From NCBI GenBank assembly GCA_002280855.1, contig NCEU01000005.1, forward strand, positions 248,001 to 312,000: a DNA stretch of 64,000 bases, given 5' to 3'. Numbering within the stretch: position 1 is the stretch's first letter; each line of letters opens with the position of its first letter. The notes beneath the pieces are model-generated. The model was given only the letters and a program-made list of their open reading frames with translations, did not search any database and was not told where the DNA came from. Both the position numbers and the translations under genes were made by a program. The DNA is from Sphingomonadales bacterium 32-65-25 (GTDB taxonomy: Bacteria > Pseudomonadota > Alphaproteobacteria > Sphingomonadales > Sphingomonadaceae). Shown here piece after piece: positions 57,976 to 64,000 of the stretch.

Positions 57976-58752
57976 TCAGGCGGCCGCGCTGCGCTGATAG
58001 CGGGCGCGAACCCGATCCGCGGTGCGCAGCGCATCGGCCGCCAGCGCCAGCATCGCCTGATAGGATTCGGGCGAAATGCCCAGAAAGCTGCGGCGGCCAT
58101 CGCGCTGGCACGGCCGCCGCACGATCAGGCCTTCCTTGGTCATGCCATTGATCCAGCGCAGCGCCGTGGTGCTGGGCACATCGGCGGCAATGCACAGGCT
58201 GGTGACCGAGGTTTCGCGGCGCCAATAATACGCCACCGCCAGATCGAGCAAAATGTCCCACGCCGGTTCACCCAGCGACAGGCCGGGCAGATGGCGGACG
58301 CGCAAGCGACGGATGCGGAACTGACCTTCCAGAAAGGCGATGCAATCGGCTTCGGCGACATCGGCGCTGCTGGCTTGCGGCTGGCCCACCAGTTTGTCGG
58401 CCAGCGCCGCCAGGCCCTGCGCCATATCAGCCACTTGACGGGCAATGGCGGCGGACGGTTCACCGCTGCCGGCCAGCGCCTGCAAGGCCGCCAGATCCAG
58501 CGTGGGGAAATCGGCATGCGACCGGTCATGTCCCGGCGTCGCGGCGGGCACAGCCCGATCACCCTCGTGCCCGTTTGGCAAGGCCGGTTCGGGCCGGACC
58601 CGTTCATCTCCATCCAGGACTGCCTGAGCCTTGTCGGGCTCAACTGTGGCAGTTCGCGCCGATAGGGTTCCGGCGGTCGGGCGACCGGCACCAAACAAGC
58701 CGGAATCGCCGAAGTCGCGCGAAAAACCCGTATCGTATCCGACGTCTATCAT
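57976..58752 (-). CDS. Winged-helix DNA-binding regulator
   Basis: 258 residues. The first 130 residues are polar and of low conservation. From about 145 a winged-helix domain is visible: GEPAWDILLDLAVAYYWRRETSVTSLCIAADVPSTTALRWINGMTKEGLIVRRPCQRDGRRSFLGIS, where SLCIAADVPSTTALRWI is the recognition region and RDGRR the wing. This MarR-like type is common in sphingomonads. ATG 58752 has GGGGG nine bases upstream; an earlier ATG lies inside an inverted repeat and is less likely. It is preceded on the same strand by two unknown genes. Confidence 0.85.
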   Translation of the reverse strand: MIDVGYDTGFSRDFGDSGLFGAGRPTAGTLSARTATVEPDKAQAVLDGDERVRPEPALPNGHEGDRAVPAATPGHDRSHADFPTLDLAALQALAGSGEPSAAIARQVADMAQGLAALADKLVGQPQASSADVAEADCIAFLEGQFRIRRLRVRHLPGLSLGEPAWDILLDLAVAYYWRRETSVTSLCIAADVPSTTALRWINGMTKEGLIVRRPCQRDGRRSFLGISPESYQAMLALAADALRTADRVRARYQRSAAA

Positions 58753-58772
58753 CGAAACTACGCCCCCATAGC

Positions 58773-58796
58773 CTGCGAACAAACTATGGTTCGCAG
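58773..58796. promoter_or_regulatory. Inverted repeat upstream of the winged-helix gene
   Basis: CTGCGAAC and GTTCGCAG form a perfect 8-bp inverted repeat with an 8-base spacer, 21-44 bases upstream of the regulator's ATG. The stop codon of the preceding gene lies in the spacer. It is a candidate autoregulatory operator. AGACC-AA-GGTCT lies directly beside it (58795-58806). Confidence 0.5.
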
Positions 58797-59338
58797 ACCA
58801 AGGTCTCTAACATTTGCTCCACTCTGGTGATGCACAGGGGCTGGTCCATTATGGACAAACCGGCTTGGGAAATGAGTTCATTAAGGTTTAATTCTGGCGA
58901 CCACGCCGCAATTGGCCCGCGTTCGCCGGGACTGGCGGGCAACATGGCCAGGCACAGGCGCGCCGGCGGACACACGGCCAGACCGGATGGGAAGCTCTCC
59001 ACCTGCCAGCCGAGGATTTCGGCCAGCATCGTCACTGGTTCGGCCAGCACCGGCGGCAATCCAAACAGCACCAGCCGGCGCGGTGGCTGCGGGTCTTGGT
59101 GTCGGACTGGGTGCTGGTCCGGCACCGCCCACTCCCCCACACACGGCACGGCGCCAAAGCCATCCGGCTGAGCCCAGCCCGGCCATTTGGCGCTTCCCAC
59201 CTGATCCTTGCTGATGATCCGCTGCGCAACAGTCACTGGCCACCACTCCTTCCGCCCGGCGCTGCAGCGCCACTGCGGCGATAACGGCGGGTGGGTGATC
59301 GGCTTGCCGCGGCAAAGCGCGCGAAAAATGGTTACCAT
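58784..59338 (-). CDS. Hypothetical protein with receiver-like C-terminal half
   Basis: 184 residues, no family recognised. The first 85 residues are Trp- and Pro-rich (PQWRCSAGRKEWWPVT). The second half follows the beta-alpha order of a response-regulator receiver: RRLVLFGLPP, LAEPVTMLAEILGWQVESFPSG, ARLCLAMLP, PIAAWSPE, then MDQPLCITRVEQMLETL where receivers have a KP step. The acidic pocket and phospho-Asp are missing, so any such domain would be inactive in phosphotransfer. It shares the ILGWxxExF block with the next gene. ATG 59338 has no strong ribosome site. Confidence 0.65.
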   Translation of the reverse strand: MVTIFRALCRGKPITHPPLSPQWRCSAGRKEWWPVTVAQRIISKDQVGSAKWPGWAQPDGFGAVPCVGEWAVPDQHPVRHQDPQPPRRLVLFGLPPVLAEPVTMLAEILGWQVESFPSGLAVCPPARLCLAMLPASPGERGPIAAWSPELNLNELISQAGLSIMDQPLCITRVEQMLETLVCEP

Positions 59339-59386
59339 TGCCAAACCCGGCGCCACTGGCGTCAGGGGCCAGGCAGCGCGCCACTG

Positions 59387-59896
59387 TCATCCAGCAAAGG
59401 CCAGCAATTCTTCCAGCGGCGGTAGCGAAACTGGCAGCACCAGGCGATCCAGCCCCAAGCGCGCCAATTGATCTGCCAGGGCGGTGTCATCGGCGTCGAC
59501 CCGGATCACATTGTCAGTCTGGCGCAGCACCAGCCGAGGCGAGCCCGCGAGCCGATCAGCTCCCGGGTCCCGGCCCGGATCGCCCTGTGCCCAACTGCCT
59601 TGCAAACAAATGTGGCTGATCGAAACACCCTTGGCCGATCCGCCCTTCACCAACGCCATTTCGTCCCCGGCCGCTGTCGTCCAAGGCAGCGTCTCGCGGG
59701 CACCAAAGGCATCCGGAAAGCCGCCAATCCAGCTGCGCGCCCGGCCCACCCCTTGGAATGGCTCAATCTCCCACCCCAGGATTGCCGCCAGCAATCCGAT
59801 TTTCTCAGCCTCGTCCGACTGCACCCCCATCAAGCGGATGCAACGATTTGAGCATGCGTCGGCCCTCTCCGACGACGCCGGCGATAATATCTCCAC
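59387..59896 (-). CDS. Hypothetical protein, possible degenerate receiver domain
   Basis: 169 residues, GTG start with GGGGA 6 bases upstream. Visible pieces are CIRLMGVQSDEAEKIGLLAAILGWEIEPFQG at the front (read as CIRLMGVQSD, then EKIGLLAAILGWEIEPF) and GLDRLVLPVSLPPLEELLAF at the end, close to the last strand and helix of a receiver. The middle is Gly- and Asp-rich. No phospho-Asp is placed. Gap to the next gene is 48 bases; the winged-helix gene follows, so the three may be one unit. Confidence 0.7.
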   Translation of the reverse strand: MEILSPASSERADACSNRCIRLMGVQSDEAEKIGLLAAILGWEIEPFQGVGRARSWIGGFPDAFGARETLPWTTAAGDEMALVKGGSAKGVSISHICLQGSWAQGDPGRDPGADRLAGSPRLVLRQTDNVIRVDADDTALADQLARLGLDRLVLPVSLPPLEELLAFAG

Positions 59897-60082
59897 AATT
59901 GTTCCCCAACTCAGACCCTCGCACCGATGTGGTTAACCGCTTGGTAACGGACGGCAAGATGCAACTCGGTCCATTCTGGTTCTGATCGCCGGTTTACCGT
60001 GGAGAGGCACACAGCATCTCGACAGAGCGCCGGCAATTTGCTTCCCTGTCGGTCCACACAAACACCACGGGGGGAAATGCCC
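59897..60082. other. Divergent spacer, no gene seen
   Basis: 186 bases between the receiver-like gene (left) and the VOC gene (right). It has GGTTAACCGCTTGGTAAC near 59931 but no convincing promoter boxes. Confidence 0.4.
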
Positions 60083-60466
60083 ATGTTCAGCCACATCATG
60101 GTCGGTGCCAACGACACAGCCGCATCCAAGGCCTTTTACGACGCCACCTTCGCCGCCATGGGCATCGGCCCCGGCCACGCCGACGACAAGGGCCGCGTGT
60201 TCTGGATGACGCCCACCGGCATCTTTGCCATCACCCCGCCGATCGACGGCAACCCGGCCTGCAATGGCAACGGCAGCACCATCGGCTTTGCCATGGCCGG
60301 CCCGGAAATGGCCGATGCCTGGCATGCCGCCGGCGTCGCCAATGGCGGCACCACCTGCGAAGATCCGCCCGGCGTGCGCCAGGGCGGCATGGGCGCGCTT
60401 TACCTCGCCTATCTGCGCGATCCGGCCGGCAACAAATTGTGCGCCCTGTATCGGATGCCCGCCTGA
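60083..60466 (+). CDS. VOC-family (glyoxalase/bleomycin-resistance-like) protein
   Basis: 127 residues. Starts MFSHIMVGANDTAASKAFYDATFAAMG, the classical VOC opening, with KGRVFWMTPTGIFAI and GALYLAYLRDPAGNKLCALY at the end. Likely metal ligands are His4 and a Glu or Asp of the second half, but activity cannot be named. GGGGGGAA touches ATG 60077 and is 6 bases from ATG 60083, so the latter is chosen. The stop shares a base with the next ATG (TGATG). Confidence 0.9.
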   Translation: MFSHIMVGANDTAASKAFYDATFAAMGIGPGHADDKGRVFWMTPTGIFAITPPIDGNPACNGNGSTIGFAMAGPEMADAWHAAGVANGGTTCEDPPGVRQGGMGALYLAYLRDPAGNKLCALYRMPA

Positions 60467-60981
60467 TGCGCGGCCTTTCCCTTGTGGGCGCGGCGGTGCT
60501 GCTGGCGGTGCCGGCGACACTGCTGCTGGCCGCCCCGGCGGCGGGGCAACTGATCAAGGACAAGCCGGTGCTGACGCTCGATGGCGCCCGCATCGTCACC
60601 GATGCTGCCCACGCCGAAGCCGAAAAGCGCGGCCTGAAAGTGACCATCGTGGTTGTCGATCCGGCCGGAATTCTGATTGCGCTGCGCCGCATGGATGATG
60701 CGTCGATCGCCGGGCCAGACATCGCCACCGGCAAGGCGCAGACGGCGGCGCGTTTCGGCAACCCCACGGCCCTGTTCGAACAGCGGCTGCAGAAGGAAGG
60801 CCAGTTGCGCTACCTCACCTTCCCGGTGGGTGTGGTTGCCTCCGAAGGCGGCGTTCCCATCAAGCGCGATGGCAAGACCGTGGGCGCGGTCGGCGTTTCA
60901 GGCGCCACCAGCCAGGAAGACGGCCTGATCGCCGCGGCCGGCATCGCCGCACTGGAGGCCGCGCTCGCGCCGAAGAAATAA
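60466..60981 (+). CDS. GlcG/HbpS-family protein, exported
   Basis: 171 residues. A signal peptide (LVGAAVLLAVPATLLLAAPAAG) precedes a GlcG-type domain (LTLDGARIVTDAAHAEAEKRGL, VVVDPAGILIALRRMDDA, GPDIATGKAQTAARFG, VGAVGVSGATSQED). Relatives bind haem or cobalamin-type ligands, or have unknown roles. The ATG is coupled to the VOC gene. This pair may be one unit; nothing further links them. Confidence 0.9.
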   Translation: MRGLSLVGAAVLLAVPATLLLAAPAAGQLIKDKPVLTLDGARIVTDAAHAEAEKRGLKVTIVVVDPAGILIALRRMDDASIAGPDIATGKAQTAARFGNPTALFEQRLQKEGQLRYLTFPVGVVASEGGVPIKRDGKTVGAVGVSGATSQEDGLIAAAGIAALEAALAPKK

Positions 60982-61070
60982 CCCGTCTTTTTGGCTGAAT
61001 CCGGCCGGTTCACCTGCGCCCTCTTGCCGCTGGTGGGCCGGCCGCGCTATTGAGGCGCGTAACACTGCAC

Positions 61071-61086
61071 AGGAGAGACTGCCATA
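61071..61086 (+). promoter_or_regulatory. Shine-Dalgarno and AUA start of infC
   Basis: AGGAGAG (61071-61077) is followed after 6 bases by ATA (61084-61086), in frame with the IF-3 gene. The first ATG (61105) is 27 bases from the Shine-Dalgarno, too far to use it. The arrangement matches rare-codon starts used for IF-3 autoregulation. Confidence 0.8.
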
Positions 61087-61629
61087 CCACCGCCCCCACG
61101 CCGCATGATGAACACGCCCGCGCCGATGACCGGCCCGCGTTATGATGAATTCATCACTGTTCCCAAGGTCCGTGTCATCGATCAGGACGGGGAAAATCTG
61201 GGTGTTCTCTACACCCGTGAAGCCATTGCGATCGCACAGGAAGCCGGGCTGAATCTGGTGGAAGTCTCCCCTGGCGCCGATCCGCCGGTGTGCAAGATTC
61301 TCGATATCGGCAAGTTCAAATACGAAAGCCAGAAAAAGGCTGCCGCCGCTCGCAAGAACCAGAAGACGCAGGAGATCAAGGAGATCAAGATGCGTCCCAA
61401 TATCGACGAGCATGATTATCAGACCAAGATGAAGGCCATCAATCGCTTCCTGGAAGACGGCGACAAGGTGAAGCTCACCCTGCGCTTCCGCGGCCGCGAG
61501 CTTTCGCATGGCGAGCTTGGCCTGAAGCTGCTGGAGCGCGTGCGCGACGAGACGGCGGAACTGGCCAAGGTGGAACAGCTGCCCCGCCTGGAAGGCCGCC
61601 AGATGCTGATGGTGATCGCACCGAAGTAA
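61084..61629 (+). CDS. infC: Translation initiation factor IF-3
   Basis: 181 residues if started at ATA 61084. IF-3 checks start codons on the 30S subunit. Motifs: RVIDQDGENLGVLYTREAIAIAQEAGLNLVEVSP (N-domain), VCKILDIGKFKYESQKK (linker), EIKMRPNIDEHDYQTK and FRGRELSHGELG (C-domain). The protein begins I/M-PPPPRRMMNTPAP, the basic Pro-rich lead common in alphaproteobacteria. IF-3 represses non-AUG starts, so an AUA start lets it limit its own synthesis, as the AUU start does in E. coli. rpmI and rplT, its usual followers, are absent. Confidence 0.96.
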   Translation: MPPPPRRMMNTPAPMTGPRYDEFITVPKVRVIDQDGENLGVLYTREAIAIAQEAGLNLVEVSPGADPPVCKILDIGKFKYESQKKAAAARKNQKTQEIKEIKMRPNIDEHDYQTKMKAINRFLEDGDKVKLTLRFRGRELSHGELGLKLLERVRDETAELAKVEQLPRLEGRQMLMVIAPK

Positions 61630-61654
61630 GTTTCGGCCTCACCCGCGACAATGA

Positions 61655-61690
61655 ACGCCGCCGGCTCATCCCGGCGGCGTTTGCGTTTCC
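61655..61690 (+). terminator. Rho-independent terminator of infC
   Basis: ACGCCGCCGG (61655-61664) and CCGGCGGCGT (61671-61680) are perfectly complementary, 6-base loop, then TTTGCGTTT. Confidence 0.8.
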
Positions 61691-61715
61691 GGGGCCATGA
61701 CGTTAACCGGCGGCC

Positions 61716-62207
61716 ATGTCATTTTTTGCCCCCACCCTCGAAGGCACCAAGTCCGAACGCTATCTGCAGCTGAACCAGCAGTTGGCCGCGTTGATCGGCG
61801 ATGAGCGTGATTTCGTCGCCAACATGGCCAATATGGCGGCGCTGCTCTTCCACCAGCTGCCCGAACTCAATTGGGCCGGTTTCTACCTGATGCGCGAAGG
61901 CGAACTGGTGCTCGGCCCGTTTCAGGGCAAGCCGGCCTGCGTCCGCATCCCGCTGGGTCGCGGCGTGTGCGGCACGGCAGCGGCGACCCGCGAAACCCAG
62001 GTCGTGCCTGACGTGCATGCCTTTCCCGGCCATATCGCCTGCGATGCCGACAGCCGCTCCGAAATCGTGGTGCCGCTGATCAGGGACGGCATGCTCATCG
62101 GCGTGCTCGATCTCGACAGCCCGAAACCCGGCCGCTTCGATGAAGACGACCGGGCCGGGCTGGAATCCGCAGCGGGGCTCTTGCTGGGGGCCAGCCTGAT
62201 GGTCTGA
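61716..62207 (+). CDS. msrC: Free methionine-(R)-sulfoxide reductase (GAF domain)
   Basis: 163 residues forming one GAF domain. The three catalytic and resolving Cys are in place: Cys75 (GKPACVRIPL), Cys85 (GRGVCGTAAA) and Cys109 (PGHIACD). NWAGFYLMREGELVLGPFQG and SEIVVPLIRDGMLIGVLDLDSP are family motifs. It repairs oxidised free methionine. It stands between the infC terminator and a convergent gene. The ribosome site is weak. Confidence 0.95.
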   Translation: MSFFAPTLEGTKSERYLQLNQQLAALIGDERDFVANMANMAALLFHQLPELNWAGFYLMREGELVLGPFQGKPACVRIPLGRGVCGTAAATRETQVVPDVHAFPGHIACDADSRSEIVVPLIRDGMLIGVLDLDSPKPGRFDEDDRAGLESAAGLLLGASLMV

Positions 62208-62215
62208 ACGCGCAT

Positions 62216-62246
62216 TGCCCGGCCTGAAAGGGGCCAGAACCGGGCA
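62216..62246. terminator. Possible weak hairpin between msrC and the M56 gene
   Basis: TGCCCGG (62216-62222) and CCGGGCA (62240-62246) can pair, with a GGCC/GGCC stem inside. No T run follows, so it is doubtful as a terminator. Confidence 0.3.
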
Positions 62247-62258
62247 GCACGGATCAGA

Positions 62259-63791
62259 TCATTTTTCGACCTTCACGATCACGGTGCGTTGGTTGGCCAT
62301 CGCCGCATCGATGCCCTTCAACGCAGCGGCGCGCTGTTCGGCCGAAAGATCGCGGGATTTCTCGATGGCGACGCGGGCCGAGGCCATGGCCTCGCGCACC
62401 TTCTTCTGCATTTCCATGCCGCAAGTGGCGAGCTGCGCCATGTCGGCATCGGCGGGCAGCTTCACACCGTCGCTTTCGCAACGGGCGCGCATGCGGGTCT
62501 TCACCTCGGCCATGCGGGCTTCGACGTCCTTGCCTGCCAGCGCGGCGTGCTTGCCGGCCATCTCGGCCATTTCCTGGTGGCGGATCATCACCATTTTCTT
62601 GCCTTCGGCGGTTTCCATCACCTTGACCATCTCGCCCGGGCCGCCGCCGTGCATCATCATCGCTTGCGGGCCTTCGCCGCTGGTCTCGTCCGACACCACC
62701 TTGCCATCCTTCATGATGATCTTGCGGACGATCTTCTCGCCGGGCTGGCCGGGCTGGCCATCCTTGCCGTCGATCTTGTGGGTGAACACCATCACCTTGG
62801 GCACAGCCGGAGCACCGGGCGCAGCCGGCGGCGAGACAGGGGCGGGCGGCGACACGGCGGCCGACGGTGACACTGGCGCAGGCGGCGAAACAGGGGCAGG
62901 CGGTGCCGGTGGTGCGGGCGGGGCGGGCTGGGCACCCGACGCGGTGGCGATCAGGCCGCCGGCGGCGAGGCCGGTGACGGCGAGCAGGCCAAACATGCGG
63001 CCGAAACGGCCCAGTTTGCGATCCTTCATCATGGCAAAACGTTCCTTCAACTGGCTCTTGTGGTTCATGGCGCAGGCCGCCACCGGAGTGGCGATGCAGG
63101 CGGATTTCAACACCGCCCGGCCATAGGTGGCGCGGGTTTCGCCGTCGCTGCCGGCCAGCACGCTGGCATCGCAGGCGAGTTCCTGATCGGCGCGGAAGGC
63201 GCGCCAGGCGGCATGGGCAATCGGGTTCCACCAATGCGCCGCCAGCACCACCAGGCCGGCCAGATTGGCGGCAAGATCAAGGCGATCATGGTGGGCAGCT
63301 TCGTGCAGCAGCGCCATGCGGCGCTCGGCCGGCGAATAGCGGGAGAGGAAATCAGCCGGCAGCAGGATGCGGCGGTGGACGATGCCGGCCGCCATCGGGC
63401 CGGGCACATGGGCAGAGACGATCACGTCAACGCCGCCCTGGCGGGTCAGCAGTTTGCCGTCGCGCACCGCCTTGCCAACAAAGCGCACATGGCGCGTCCA
63501 CTGGATGGCCAGAAAGGCGAGCGTACCCACCGCCCACAGGCCGATCAGCAGCACAGGCCAATCCGCCAGCGCCATGTCGCCATCGGGCTTGGCCTGCGCG
63601 ACGGGCACATAAAGCGGTTGCCAGCCCGGAATCGCCGGCAGCACCATGCGCAGCGCCGGCAGCGCCCACAGCGCATAGGCCATATGGGCGCCCCACAGTC
63701 GGGCCACCGGCTTGCGCACGATCAGCACCAGCAGCATCAACAGCGTGGCGCCGATCAGCGCCTCCACCAACCATTCAGGCGTCAGCATCAT
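62259..63791 (-). CDS. BlaR1/MecR1-like M56 membrane metallopeptidase
   Basis: 510 residues. N-terminal membrane helices (about 8-25, 36-55, 77-98) surround a cytosolic zinc-peptidase site, LLHEAAHHDRLD (His163, Glu164, His167), and a later helix (GLLAVTGLAAGGLIATAS) leads to a periplasmic part. A 40-residue Pro/Ala/Ser linker precedes a charged helical sensor domain rich in Met and Lys, unlike the penicillin-binding domain of BlaR1. It should sense an envelope signal and cleave the partner repressor. The ATG overlaps the repressor stop (ATGA). Confidence 0.9.
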   Translation of the reverse strand: MMLTPEWLVEALIGATLLMLLVLIVRKPVARLWGAHMAYALWALPALRMVLPAIPGWQPLYVPVAQAKPDGDMALADWPVLLIGLWAVGTLAFLAIQWTRHVRFVGKAVRDGKLLTRQGGVDVIVSAHVPGPMAAGIVHRRILLPADFLSRYSPAERRMALLHEAAHHDRLDLAANLAGLVVLAAHWWNPIAHAAWRAFRADQELACDASVLAGSDGETRATYGRAVLKSACIATPVAACAMNHKSQLKERFAMMKDRKLGRFGRMFGLLAVTGLAAGGLIATASGAQPAPPAPPAPPAPVSPPAPVSPSAAVSPPAPVSPPAAPGAPAVPKVMVFTHKIDGKDGQPGQPGEKIVRKIIMKDGKVVSDETSGEGPQAMMMHGGGPGEMVKVMETAEGKKMVMIRHQEMAEMAGKHAALAGKDVEARMAEVKTRMRARCESDGVKLPADADMAQLATCGMEMQKKVREAMASARVAIEKSRDLSAEQRAAALKGIDAAMANQRTVIVKVEK

Positions 63792-64000
63792 TGCTTCAAC
63801 TCCCGGATCAGGGCTTCCAGTTCGGCAATATCGGCAGGGGAAAGCTCACCGCGTTCGGCCAAATGGGCGACCAGCGGCGCCGGACGGCCGCCAAACAGGC
63901 GATCAACCAGCCGCCGCGATTCGCCGGCGGCAATGGCGGCGCGATCAACGGCGGGCGCATAAAGATAGCGGCGACCATCTTCCGTGGTTGTCAGCGCGCC
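63788..64000 (-). CDS. BlaI/MecI-family transcriptional repressor (partial)
   Basis: Only the last 70 codons lie in the window; the start is beyond base 64000. The fragment reads GRRYLYAPAVDRAAIAAGES, then RRLVDRLFGGRPAPLVAHLAE and LSPADIAELEALIRELKQ, the dimerisation half of BlaI-type repressors. Paired with the M56 peptidase through an ATGA overlap, it forms a two-gene signal unit: the peptidase cuts the repressor to free its target promoters. Confidence 0.88.
   Translation of the reverse strand, partial: GALTTTEDGRRYLYAPAVDRAAIAAGESRRLVDRLFGGRPAPLVAHLAERGELSPADIAELEALIRELKQ

Noticed and set aside
62880..62950. Collagen-like or repeat protein in the M56 gene
   Set aside because: The Pro/Ala/Ser run lacks Gly at every third position; it is a flexible linker between membrane and sensor parts.

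Overview
The window is high-GC DNA, almost fully coding, with short spacers and many stop/start overlaps (ATGA, GTGA, TGATG). It looks like core chromosome of an alphaproteobacterium of the order Sphingomonadales. The evidence is two secreted proteins ending in the PEPxxWA-CTERM sorting signal (VPEPASW, a hydrophobic helix, then an Arg cluster), a ThiS-ThiG fusion, an AddAB rather than RecBCD system, and the gene set rpmH-rnpA-yidD-yidC-engB. The genus cannot be fixed from the sequence alone. I see no tRNA, rRNA, CRISPR array, transposase, integrase or prophage gene.

Layout. 1-3.2 kb: gamma-glutamyltranspeptidase (cut by the window edge), a Tat-exported M24 peptidase and a small membrane protein, all on the minus strand. 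3.3-12.6 kb: thrS, an exported S9 peptidase, a cytochrome c'/di-haem cytochrome pair, a TolC-type outer-membrane factor and a second S9 peptidase. 12.9-20.7 kb: argB with two coupled minus-strand genes (an unknown and a 3-hydroxyacyl-CoA dehydrogenase), an SDR, a repeat-rich lipoprotein, an acyl-CoA synthetase, the coupled run yggT-folD-marC, and another SDR. 20.8-26.7 kb: a PEP-CTERM protein behind a sigma-54-like promoter in a 560-bp spacer, argG, a DUF1801 protein, a stand-alone CheB-type methylesterase and a secreted S10 carboxypeptidase. 26.8-32.9 kb: membrane and secreted unknowns, a PfpI-family protein, kup, a collagen-like lipoprotein, a CurA-type reductase and recR. 33-43.5 kb: acnA, a PEP-CTERM trypsin-like protease, a HAD phosphatase, a four-gene Mla-type lipid-transport operon, an esterase, an N-terminally damaged rppH and a GFA-family protein. 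43.5-51.4 kb: the minus-strand operon rpmH-rnpA-yidD-yidC-engB-thiSG, argJ, an ECF sigma factor with a small membrane partner, a GST-like protein and trxA. 51.4-64 kb: addB-addA, a winged-helix regulator followed by two odd unknowns with receiver-like layout, a VOC protein with a GlcG-type protein, infC with an AUA start codon, free-methionine-sulfoxide reductase, and a BlaI/M56 sensor pair cut by the right edge.

Themes. Extracellular peptide breakdown is heavily represented (GGT, M24, two S9, S10, a trypsin-like enzyme). Three arginine-biosynthesis genes (argB, argG, argJ) are scattered rather than clustered. Envelope work is prominent: an Mla transporter, YidC, TolC, four lipoproteins and Kup. 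The observations most worth checking are the AUA start of infC, the sigma-54-like promoter on a PEP-CTERM gene, the damaged 5' end of rppH, a dispersed intergenic hairpin repeat with compensatory changes, the collagen-like lipoprotein, and the pair of receiver-like unknowns beside a winged-helix regulator.
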